Source: Streptomyces sp. CoH27
GTDB lineage: Bacteria > Actinomycetota > Actinomycetes > Streptomycetales > Streptomycetaceae
Assembly: GCF_020181035.1 (NCBI RefSeq)
Contig: NZ_JAIQYY010000020.1
Span: 1-64,000 of the forward strand
DNA: 64,000 bases
Reading direction: 5' to 3'
Of this stretch, positions 7,656-15,400 are shown in pieces. The notes below the pieces were generated by a model. It made no database searches and was not told the origin of the DNA. It worked only from the letters and a program-made list of their open reading frames with translations. Numbering within the stretch: position 1 is the first letter of the stretch; each line of letters begins with the position of its first letter. The position numbers and the translations under genes were made by a program.

Positions 7656-8591
7656 ATGGACTACTGCTCCTCATGCCGCCGGCACCTCAACGGCGCCCTG
7701 GTCTGTCCCGGGTGCGGCGCCTACGCCCCGGACATCGCCCCGCCCGGCACCGACGGCTCCGCCGGTACGACGCCGATGACGGCACCGATGACGTCGCTGA
7801 CGCCGATGACGCCGGTGGCCGCCACACAGACACCTGCCGCTGCCGAGCCGTACCCCGGCCCAGACACCTGGTACGACGACACGCACCTGCCCGACGCCCT
7901 GGACACCCCGGACACCCCCGCCCCCACCGGCACCGCGGCGGCCGTCGATGTCACCGACGCGCCGCGTGCCCCGCAGGGACGGGCGGCCCGGCGGCGCCAG
8001 CTGGCCCGCTGGAAGAAGAGCCAGCGCCGGGCCGTGGTGGCGACCGCCGTCGCGCTCGTCGGCGGCGGGGTGACCCTCGCCTCGCTGGACCGCGGCTCCG
8101 GCGACCGCGCCCAGGCGGCCACCGCGCCGGACAACCGCAGCATGGGCGTCGGCGAGAAGCCGGCCTCCGCCACTCCGCCGTCCGGCACGCCCACCGCGTC
8201 CGGACGGCACCGGCAGCCGACCTCCACCCCCCACACGCCCACGGCACGGACGGCGCCGGTCGGCTACGTCGTCTCCCCCGCCGGCGTCCCGCAGCAGCGT
8301 GCCCAGTCCTCCGCACCCCGCCACGCCGCTCCGGCGAGCCGGACGGACACCGCCTCCACGCCGATCACGGACCCGACGTCGACCCCCATACCGTCGCCCT
8401 CTTCCGGCACGGGCACGGGCACAGGCACGACGGCGAACCCGGCGCCCACCACCGGCACCGGGACCGGCACGAGCACCAGCGGCTCCTCCACTTCCGGTCA
8501 GACAGGCTCGTCGACGTCGGGGTCCTCCTCCTCGACCTCGTCCTCCTCCTCGTCCGGCAAGCTCTGCCTCGTCGTGGTCTGCCTGGGCTGA
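7656..8591 (+). CDS. SCO2400-type zinc-ribbon membrane protein
   Basis: A 311-residue protein with an N-terminal zinc ribbon (CSSCRRHL ... CPGCG, cysteines at residues 4, 7, 16 and 19), an acidic/Pro-rich linker, a basic patch followed by one membrane segment (AVVATAVALVGGGVTLASL, about residues 125-145), a long Thr/Pro/Ser/Gly-rich outer region, and a hydrophobic C-terminus (KLCLVVVCLG). That layout matches a Streptomyces-restricted family usually called SCO2400 family, whose role is not known. I prefer the ATG at 7656 (AGGAAG 8 bases upstream) over an in-frame GTG at 7620. The Ser/Thr-rich tail is low complexity. It is convergent with the LysR gene, with only 4 bases between stops. Confidence 0.8.
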   Translation: MDYCSSCRRHLNGALVCPGCGAYAPDIAPPGTDGSAGTTPMTAPMTSLTPMTPVAATQTPAAAEPYPGPDTWYDDTHLPDALDTPDTPAPTGTAAAVDVTDAPRAPQGRAARRRQLARWKKSQRRAVVATAVALVGGGVTLASLDRGSGDRAQAATAPDNRSMGVGEKPASATPPSGTPTASGRHRQPTSTPHTPTARTAPVGYVVSPAGVPQQRAQSSAPRHAAPASRTDTASTPITDPTSTPIPSPSSGTGTGTGTTANPAPTTGTGTGTSTSGSSTSGQTGSSTSGSSSSTSSSSSSGKLCLVVVCLG

Positions 8592-8595
8592 CGCG

Positions 8596-9492
8596 TCACC
8601 CGGCGCTCCCGGAGGCCGGCCGCGCCCCCAGCCCGGTGAACGCGCGGATCTTCGCGGTCTCGGTGTCCGCGCGCCAGACGAGGGCGGCGTTCGCCGGGGG
8701 CAGGCCGGTCAGGGGGCGGTGGACGACGCCGGGGTGGGCGTAGGTGTGGAAGAGGCCCTCGTGGGTCGTCCACACCGTCTCGCCCGCGGCGACCCGGTGC
8801 AGCGCCTCCTGATACGTACGGCTGCCCTTCCCGCGGCGCAGCGGACGGCCGAGCGGGGTGAACGGCGGGCAGTAGCCGTGCCGGAGGGCCTCGGGGAGTT
8901 CGGCCGGGCCGTCGAGCAGCACCGAGTCGGCCAGGTCCTCGATGTCGACGGTGTCCCGCCCGGCCAGCGCGTGGTCCCGGGCGACGGCCAGCACCCTGCC
9001 GTAGGAGACCAGGACCGGGCCCACCCGCAGATCCGGCTCGTCGAGCGGCAGCAGGGTGAACAGGACGTCGATCTCCCCGGCGCGCAGCGGCCCGTAGGGG
9101 TCGGCCCAGGACACCTCGGCCACCGTGACCTCGCAGGCCGGGTGCAGGCGGCCGAACGCGACGACCAGATCGGTCAGCGGCGGCCCGTTGAGACAGCCGA
9201 GGAAGCCGACGCACAGCGTGCCGACCATGCCCTGCGCGAGGGCGCACGTTTCCTCGTAGCTCTTCTTCAGGCCCGTGTAGGCGGCGCCGACCGTGCGCCG
9301 GGTGTGTTCGCCGAGCGGGGTCAGCGCGACCCGGCGGCTGGTCCGGGTGAACAGCGGTGCGCCCACCCGGCGTTCCAGCGAGCGGATCAGCTGGCTGACC
9401 CGGGACTGGGACAGCCGCAGCCGCTCGGCGGTGCGGCCGAAGTGCAGTTCCTCCGCCAGCGCGAGGAACGCTTCGATCTCCGTCAGCTCCAT
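8596..9492 (-). CDS. LysR family transcriptional regulator
   Basis: A 298-residue protein with the LysR winged helix-turn-helix at residues 1-60 (ELTEIEAFLALAEELHFGRTA and LSQSRVSQLIRSLE) and a C-terminal periplasmic-binding-like effector domain (about residues 90-295). LysR proteins usually control a divergent gene, here the NAD(P)-binding oxidoreductase at 9615, and often themselves. Their sites commonly contain T-N11-A; a perfect palindrome CTTGATCAAG sits in the shared 122-bp gap. The start ATG at 9492 has GGGGGGA upstream. The effector is unknown, but the partner enzyme points to a redox or quinone-like signal. Confidence 0.9.
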   Translation of the reverse strand: MELTEIEAFLALAEELHFGRTAERLRLSQSRVSQLIRSLERRVGAPLFTRTSRRVALTPLGEHTRRTVGAAYTGLKKSYEETCALAQGMVGTLCVGFLGCLNGPPLTDLVVAFGRLHPACEVTVAEVSWADPYGPLRAGEIDVLFTLLPLDEPDLRVGPVLVSYGRVLAVARDHALAGRDTVDIEDLADSVLLDGPAELPEALRHGYCPPFTPLGRPLRRGKGSRTYQEALHRVAAGETVWTTHEGLFHTYAHPGVVHRPLTGLPPANAALVWRADTETAKIRAFTGLGARPASGSAG

Positions 9493-9550
9493 TGCGGTCC
9501 CCCCGAGCCGTATCGATGAGCGTGGCTGAAGGATCGTGCATGACTTCCGC

Positions 9551-9560
9551 CTTGATCAAG
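9551..9560. promoter_or_regulatory. palindromic candidate operator between LysR and NmrA genes
   Basis: CTTGATCAAG is a perfect 10-bp palindrome almost midway between the divergent starts (59 bp from the LysR start, 55 bp from the oxidoreductase start). Its position and symmetry suit a LysR-type site. No footprint or comparison supports it. Confidence 0.4.
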
Positions 9561-9614
9561 CAACTCTCCGCTGCGATCGTCTCGTTGAAGCCTTACGAGA
9601 CATGGGGGAGACAG

Positions 9615-10487
9615 ATGATCGTCGTCACCGGAGCGACCGGGACCGTCGGTTCCGAGGTGGTCAGTGGCCTGCGGGCGCGGGGCGAGCGGGTGCGGGCGCT
9701 GGTGCGGGACGGCTCGGCCGTACCGGCACACTGGGATGCCGAAGTGGAGGCGGTGGCCGCCGACTTCACGAACCCGGCGTCGCTGGACCGGGCGCTGGCC
9801 GACGCCGACGCCGTGTACGTACTGGTGGCGGTGCACCCGGAGATGGACACGCACGAGCGGAACGTGATCGACGCCGCCGTACGCACCGGCCGCCGCCCAC
9901 ACGTCGTGCTGCACGCCGCCGCCGGGGTCGGCGAGCACGGCGAAGGCATCCGGTTCCTCGCCGCGCACACCGCCGGACTCGGGTATCTGGGCGCGTCCGG
10001 CCTGCCCTGGACGGTGCTGGCGCCGAACGGCTTCTACCAGAACTTCCTCGGCATGGCGGCCGCACTGCGCACCGGCCGGCTGGCGCTGCCGGGCGGCACG
10101 GGCGCGGTGTCGTACGTCGACACGCGGGACGTCGCCGAAGCAGCGGTCGCGGTGCTGACCGGCGAGGGCCACGAGAACGCCATCTACACGCTGACCGGCC
10201 CGGCCGCCCTGACCCACGCCGAGATCGCCGGTGTGCTCGGCGAGGCGGTCGGGCACCCGGTGGCGTACGAGGCGCTGGAGCCCGAGGCCGCTCTCGCCGG
10301 AATGCTCGCCGCCGGCTGGGCGCCCTGGCGGGCGGAGGGCATGGTCGAGCTGTACGGCCTCTACGCGGCCGGCGGCGCGTCGGCCGTCACGAACGACGTG
10401 GAGAAGCTGACCGGCCGGCCGGCCCGCTCACTCGCCACCTTCGTCACCGAGCACGCGGCCGCCTTCCGCGCGGAGACGGACCACTGA
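9615..10487 (+). CDS. NmrA-like NAD(P)-binding oxidoreductase
   Basis: A 290-residue atypical short-chain dehydrogenase. The N-terminal Rossmann motif is MIVVTGATGTVGSEVV (GxxGxxG, residues 6-12); ADFTNPASLDRAL and DAVYVLVAVHPEMDTHERNVIDAA follow the family pattern, and the NGFYQNFLG segment (about residue 137) replaces the usual YxxxK catalytic pair. NmrA/QOR2-like members bind NAD(P)H as redox sensors or quinone reductases. Start at ATG 9615 with GGGGGAG 5-11 bases before. Its stop lies inside a 24-bp tandem repeat that continues into the UbiX-like frame downstream. It is divergent from, and probably controlled by, the LysR gene. Confidence 0.88.
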   Translation: MIVVTGATGTVGSEVVSGLRARGERVRALVRDGSAVPAHWDAEVEAVAADFTNPASLDRALADADAVYVLVAVHPEMDTHERNVIDAAVRTGRRPHVVLHAAAGVGEHGEGIRFLAAHTAGLGYLGASGLPWTVLAPNGFYQNFLGMAAALRTGRLALPGGTGAVSYVDTRDVAEAAVAVLTGEGHENAIYTLTGPAALTHAEIAGVLGEAVGHPVAYEALEPEAALAGMLAAGWAPWRAEGMVELYGLYAAGGASAVTNDVEKLTGRPARSLATFVTEHAAAFRAETDH

Positions 10488-10588
10488 ACACGCGCGGAGA
10501 CGGACCACTGAACACGCGCGGAGACGGACCGCAGAACACGCACGGAGACGGACCACGGAACACGCACGGAGACGGACCACGGAACAGC
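10469..10588 (+). repeat. five tandem 24-bp repeats spanning the NmrA stop and UbiX start
   Basis: Copies start at 10469, 10493, 10517, 10541 and 10565, each a variant of CGCGGAGACGGACCACTGAA plus four bases. The first copy encodes the last residues of the oxidoreductase and its TGA stop. In the UbiX frame the same bases read as an 8-residue unit (GDGPLNTR or GDGPRNTH). The array looks like a slippage expansion of the gene junction. Confidence 0.9.
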
Positions 10589-10612
10589 CGGACCGGACGG
10601 CCGCGTCGTCTG

Positions 10613-11194
10613 GTGGTGGGGATCAGCGGCGCGACCGGCATCGCCTACGGCGTCCGCGTCCTGGAGCTGGCCCGCAAGGCCGGTGTGGAGACGCACCTGG
10701 TCGTGACCCCCGCGAGCCAGCAGACCAGGGCCTACGAGACGGATCTGAGCGCGCGTGACCTGGCCGCCCTCGCGGACGTCAGCCACCGCCCCGCCGACAT
10801 CGGAGCCGCGATCGCGTCGGGCTCGTTCCCGGCCGACGGGATGATCGTGGCGCCCTGCTCCGTGCACACCCTGTCCGCGATCGCGTACGCGAGCGGCGAC
10901 AACCTGCTCACCCGCGCCGCGGACGGGACCTTGAAGGAACGCCGGCGCCTGGTCCTGATGGTCCGCGAGACCCCGCTGACCCTCACCCATCTGCGCGCCA
11001 TGACGGCGGTGACCGAGGCAGGCGGGATCGTCATGCCTCCGGTGCCCGCGTTCTACCTGCGGCCCGGCACGGCCTGGGACATCATCGACCACACCGCCGG
11101 CCGCGCCCTTGGGTGGAGTGCCTCGTGGGCTCCGAGGAGAGCCGGGGGCCGTTGGCGGCGGGGTTCGGTCAGCCGCTTTCCCGATAGTTCATGA
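10613..11194 (+). CDS. ubiX: UbiX-like flavin prenyltransferase, start and C-terminus abnormal
   Basis: The core is a clear UbiX/PAD1 family protein: GISGATGIAYGVRVLE (FMN phosphate loop), HLVVTPASQQT, GMIVAPCSVHTLSAIAYASGDNLLTRAADGTLKERRRLVLMVRETPL (Ser/Thr and Arg residues binding dimethylallyl phosphate) and MPPVPAFYLRP. UbiX makes prenylated FMN for UbiD-type decarboxylases; no ubiD is in view. There is no ATG or GTG with a ribosome site between the upstream stop and GTG 10613, so translation may start at a CTG in the repeat array or be coupled. After GRAL (about base 11106) the codon bias breaks down, while another frame (ending TAG 11185-11187) keeps it, hinting at a frameshift near the 3' end. 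Start and end are therefore uncertain. Confidence 0.72.
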   Translation: MVGISGATGIAYGVRVLELARKAGVETHLVVTPASQQTRAYETDLSARDLAALADVSHRPADIGAAIASGSFPADGMIVAPCSVHTLSAIAYASGDNLLTRAADGTLKERRRLVLMVRETPLTLTHLRAMTAVTEAGGIVMPPVPAFYLRPGTAWDIIDHTAGRALGWSASWAPRRAGGRWRRGSVSRFPDSS

Positions 11195-11972
11195 ACCAGT
11201 GGGTGTCGAAATAGTGCGCCATTGTGTGGGGGTGGTGCGGGTCGATGAGGATGCGGCAGACGAACTCCGCGGCCTGGCAGTCAAAGGGGATGTCCTCGCC
11301 GTCGAAGGACCGGACCACGACGGGCCAACGGTCGGGGTCGTCACCGTCGGCCCTCCAGCAGTACCGGTCCTCGTGCTCCGTGCCGGCCCAGATGAGCAGC
11401 CCGTCCTCCCTGAGACCCGCCCACGGCTCCTGGTACAGGTCCAGGAAACCGTCGAAGGCGCCCTTGCCGAACGTCTCGACCATGCGCTTGTAGTCGCTCG
11501 GCAGCGCGGTGCCCAGGCGCGACTCCGCCTCCGCCCAGTCCACGTGCGGCCGCTGGGCGGGCTGTGTCCAGCCGGTGATTCGTCTGAGCCGCTCCATCCA
11601 GTCGACGTCCTCGTCCTCATCCGGAGCGACCGCCAAGGGTTCTGGCACTTCCCTGTGAGCGACCACCAGTACCGGCCGCTCGGCCCCCTCGGCGTCCCGC
11701 GCCGTACCCGTGCCGACCCACTGATCTCCATATGCCCACGCCCGTATCATCACGGCCCGGTCCTCGAAGGGGACGAGGAGAGCCGCGCCCCGGGACTCGT
11801 CGACCGTCGGATCAGTGAAGCCGTCGAGGACGAGGGTGCGCGGGGCACCGTACCTGTCGGCGATCAGGTCGGTCAGGTCCTGCGGGTCCAGGTCGCTAGG
11901 CAGGTAGATGTAGCCGTTCCCCGGGCCGAGTTGGGCCAGCAGGTCGTTGACGGTCGCTTGCGTGAGCTCCAT
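11169..11972 (-). CDS. SMI1/KNR4 family protein
   Basis: A 267-residue protein whose C-terminal half has the SMI1/KNR4 (SUKH) signature: AEAESRLGTALPSDYKRMVETFGKGAFDGFLDLY, WAGLREDGLLIWAGTEHEDRYCWRADGDDPDRWPVVV. This fold is common among immunity proteins to contact-dependent toxins and in general bacterial adaptors. The first ~110 residues form a separate domain (ELTQATVNDLLAQLGPGNGYIYLP) not recognised. The ATG at 11972 fits codon use; a TTG 30 bases upstream is possible, and neither has a strong ribosome site. The gene is convergent with ubiX, overlapping its abnormal 3' end by 26 bases. No toxin gene lies beside it, so an immunity role is speculative. Confidence 0.82.
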   Translation of the reverse strand: MELTQATVNDLLAQLGPGNGYIYLPSDLDPQDLTDLIADRYGAPRTLVLDGFTDPTVDESRGAALLVPFEDRAVMIRAWAYGDQWVGTGTARDAEGAERPVLVVAHREVPEPLAVAPDEDEDVDWMERLRRITGWTQPAQRPHVDWAEAESRLGTALPSDYKRMVETFGKGAFDGFLDLYQEPWAGLREDGLLIWAGTEHEDRYCWRADGDDPDRWPVVVRSFDGEDIPFDCQAAEFVCRILIDPHHPHTMAHYFDTHWFMNYRESG

Positions 11973-12157
11973 GGCGGACAGTGAAGCGCACCGCACTGAC
12001 AAGAGACATTGTCCAACCTGAAGCTCAGGTCATGGGGCTGGCGTGGGCCGAAGCCGGGGTGCTCGCGCGGGCCGCGACGCCTTGCCCTCACCGCGTTGGG
12101 TCATCGCCCGTCACCGTTTGACCTCGGCATTCGTCAGCACGAGGAGGGCCCGCAGGA

Positions 12158-12256
12158 GTGTGGTACGCCTGCCCGGACTGCGCGATGTACTTCCCGCCCC
12201 AGCCGGACGTGCTCATCCTGCTGCCCGGCTCCCGCCGTGCAGGGGGTGAGCCGTGA
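12158..12256 (+). CDS. 32-residue Cys-containing small protein
   Basis: A GTG at 12158 with an ideal ribosome site (GAGGAGG at 12141-12147) opens a 32-residue frame with a CPDC pair near its start (MWYACPDCAMYFPPQP). GC-rich third positions continue throughout. Its stop overlaps the GTG of the next small gene (GTGA at 12253-12256). The CxxC pair suggests metal binding alone or with the next protein. I know similar tiny Cys pairs from Streptomyces mobile elements only as a general impression, so the function is unknown. Confidence 0.55.
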   Translation: MWYACPDCAMYFPPQPDVLILLPGSRRAGGEP

Positions 12257-12495
12257 GCGCCCCCACCACGGCGGACGCGTCGGCGCGGTCGGCCGAGTGC
12301 ACGCTCGCCACGCGCCACGGGCACGAAGACCTGCACGCCTGGTGCCGTCAGACGAGGGACGTGCCCCTGCCCCACGGTAAGGGCCTGCTGCTGGTGCGTC
12401 GCTGCCGTTGCGCCTGTCACTGGCGGAGTGCGGGTCAGCGACGAACGCCCGCCCCCGCCCTCACTCGTCCGCTCCGCCACCCCGCACCCGGTTGA
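12253..12495 (+). CDS. 80-residue His/Cys-rich small protein
   Basis: Translation is coupled to the preceding 32-residue gene by a GTGA overlap. The central part holds a cluster of potential zinc ligands (HGHEDLHAWCRQT and VRRCRCACH). The stretch after CACH (about the last 25 residues) is Arg/Pro-rich and looks like read-through of an original stop, and it overlaps the convergent ATPase gene by 35 bases. Function is unknown. The pair may be a remnant of an integrated element or a two-piece zinc protein. Confidence 0.5.
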   Translation: MSAPTTADASARSAECTLATRHGHEDLHAWCRQTRDVPLPHGKGLLLVRRCRCACHWRSAGQRRTPAPALTRPLRHPAPG

Positions 12496-15400
12496 TCGCC
12501 GACTCCACCGCCGCCACCCGGTCCGCCAGCAGCCCCAGCGCCGCCACCGCACGCGTCACCGGGTCGTCCTCCGGGCCGCCCAGCGTGCTGGCGCGGACGT
12601 GGGCCGTCTTCACCTCGGCCCAGCGGGCGGCCTGACCGGCGTCCAGGGTGCCGCGCAGTTCGGCCAGTTTCAGGAGGTTGGCCTCGGCGCCCGTGGTGAG
12701 GGTCTGGGCCTCGGCGGTGTAGTGGTCGTGGATCACGGCCTCGCGTTCGGCGTCGTTCATGACCGGGCGCAGCCGCTGGGCGATCTTGTTCATGTCGCGG
12801 TAGGAGCCCTGGAGCCGGAACGGGGGTTCCGTGCGGGCGGCCTCCGACTGGGCGGCGGAGGCGATGTAGGCCGCGTTGACCTTCAGCACCGTCTCGCGGA
12901 CCGCCACCACATGCCCCAACACGGCCACCACACGGTCCAGTTCGGACGGCGGCATCGGCGCGGACAGGCGGTCGGCGCGGGCCGTGGGGTCGGCGGTGGC
13001 CAGCCGGACCAGCAGGTCGAGGTCGGCGCGGTCGCGGGCGGCGAGCGGGGCGAGGACCGGGTTGGCGGTGAGGGCGTTCTCGACGAAGCTGAGCGCGAAG
13101 ACGTCCTCCTTGCCGGTGAGGACGTCGCCGAGGTTCCACACGTCGGCCCGGTTGGCGAGCATGTCGGGGATGCGGAACCGCTCGCCGGACTCGGTGTAGG
13201 GGTTGCCGGCCATGCACACCGCGAACCGCTTGCCGCGCAGGTCGTAGGTGCGCGGCTCGCCCTCCCACACGCCGTCCACCCGGCGGGTTGCGTCGCACAG
13301 CGGGATGAACTTCTGCAGCAGCTCGGGCGAGGTGTGCTGGATGTCGTCCAGGTACAGGAGCGTGTTGTTGCCGGCCGCCAGCGCGAAGTTGATCTTCTCG
13401 ATCTCGTGCCGGGCGGTGACGTTCGGGGCGTCGGCCGGGTCGAGCGAGGTGACGGTGTGGCCCAGCGCCGGGCCGCTGACCTTGACCAGCATCAGGCCGA
13501 GCCGGTCGGCGACGTACTCCATGAGGGTCGTCTTGCCGTAGCCGGGCGGGGAGATGAGGAGGAGCAGGCCGCCGGTGTCGGTGCGCTTGGATGCGCCGGT
13601 GGTGCCGAGCTGGCGGGCCAGGCTGTCGCCGAGCAGGGGGAGGTACACCTCGTCCACCAGCCGGTTGCGGACGAACGCCGACATCACCCGGGGGCGGTGG
13701 TCGTCCAGGCGGAGCCGGTCGCGTTCGGCCGCCACCAGGGTCGTACGGCGGTGCTGGTAAGCGCGGAAGGCGGGGACCTCCTCGGCCGCGAAACGGGCGG
13801 TGCGGGACAGGAACTCGTCGAGGCGGAGCGGCAGTTGACCGCCGTCGATGCGAGGGTGGCTGCCCAGCAGGCCGTCCGCCGTCGCCGTGAGCCGGGCGTC
13901 ACCGTCGTAACGGGGGAGCCCGGGGCACAGCTCGGCCGCGACCGCCTCCGCCAGCTCCCCCGGCCCTGCCTCGGTGCCGGTGGCGCTGACGTACGCGCCG
14001 AGCCAGGCCGCGACCACCTGCCGGCGCGCGCCGAGATCGGGGAGGTCCGCCAGCTCGTCGCCGTAACTCCCGCCCGCGTGGCGGAACTTCTCCAGCAGGG
14101 CGCGGGCGGTGGCGCCGAGCACGAAGCCCCCGGGGCCGGACGTCAGCTCCTCGAAGAGGTACGCGGCGGCCGGACCGCCCTCCAGAGCCGGATCCCAGTC
14201 CTCGACGGCGGCGGCCAGCTCCCGCTCCAGCTCGCCGACCGCCGGTACGGCACCGAAGGCGTCCCGGGCGCGGGCCAGCGACACCGCCCGCCGGGTCCAT
14301 GCGGCACGGGCCTCCTCCGTGGTGCCGTGCACCCAGAACAGCTGGGCGGCGGCACGGGCGGCGGGCTCGTGGCGCAGGGTCCCGGCGCCCTCGTACAGCG
14401 GCAACAGGGCCGTCAGGACGAGGGTCGCGTCATGGTCGTGGACCCCGCGCTCGTACCCCTCGTCGTACGACTCCTGCGCCGCCCGGCGGACCAGGCCGGG
14501 CAGGTCGTCGGCGGCGGCGAGGGCGGCCGGGCCGTGCTCGGCGAGCAGGCGGGCGGCCAGGTGCTCGGCGCGGTAGACGTCGGAGGACTCGGAGGGCAGA
14601 TGGCGCTCCCAGTAGGGGCGGTACGCGGCGAAGTCCGGGTCGGTGACCGGGGCGCGGTAGTCCGTGCCGGTCACCGCGAAGGCGAGGGCGTCGCCGTGCG
14701 GCACGAGGGTGAGGTCGAGCGGCTGGGTGTTCACGGCGAAGCGGTGGCCGCCGAGCAGCAGGGTGCGGCCGTCGTCGGCGTACAGATCGGTGCGGTCGCG
14801 CAGGGCGCGGACCGCCTCCTGCCGTGCGGTCTTCAGGCGCCCGTCCAGCTCCTCGGCGCGCACGCTGTCACCGATGGCGCGCAGGTCGTCGGCGGTGCGG
14901 CGGACCTTGGCGACCAGCGGGTCGGAGGCGAAGTACGTGGTCACCGCGTCCGTGTCGGCCAGGGTGGCCGCCCGGCGGCCGATCGTCTCCAGCATCCGCC
15001 CCGCCGAGACGGCGAGCTGCTCGGCGCGGCGGGCGCGGGCGTCGGCGAGGGACTGCTTGCGGGCGGCGAAGGCCTCGTAGATCTCGGTGCGCCGGCTGTC
15101 GAGTTCGGCGAGGAAGTCGTCGAACTCGGCGAACCGTCCGTCCAGGTCCTCCAACCGGCCGAGTACGGAGGCGAGTTGGTCGTCGCATTCCTCGGGGGTG
15201 CCGGAGCCGGCGAGCGCGGCGGTGACGGCCTGGGCGAGCAGGGCGGTCTCGGCGGCGAACTCGGCCCGCCCCTCGCTGTCCTGAAGGCTGCGCCGGCGGG
15301 CGTCGAGAGTGGCGCGGGCCCGGTTGACCCCGCCCAGCACATCGGCGATCCGTTCCAGCACGGCCGTACGGACGGTGGCGTCGGCGATGTCGAGTCCGGT

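Noticed and set aside
10469..10588. CRISPR-like array (regular 24-bp repeats)
   Set aside because: Copies are contiguous without spacers, are in frame with coding sequence, and there are no cas genes.
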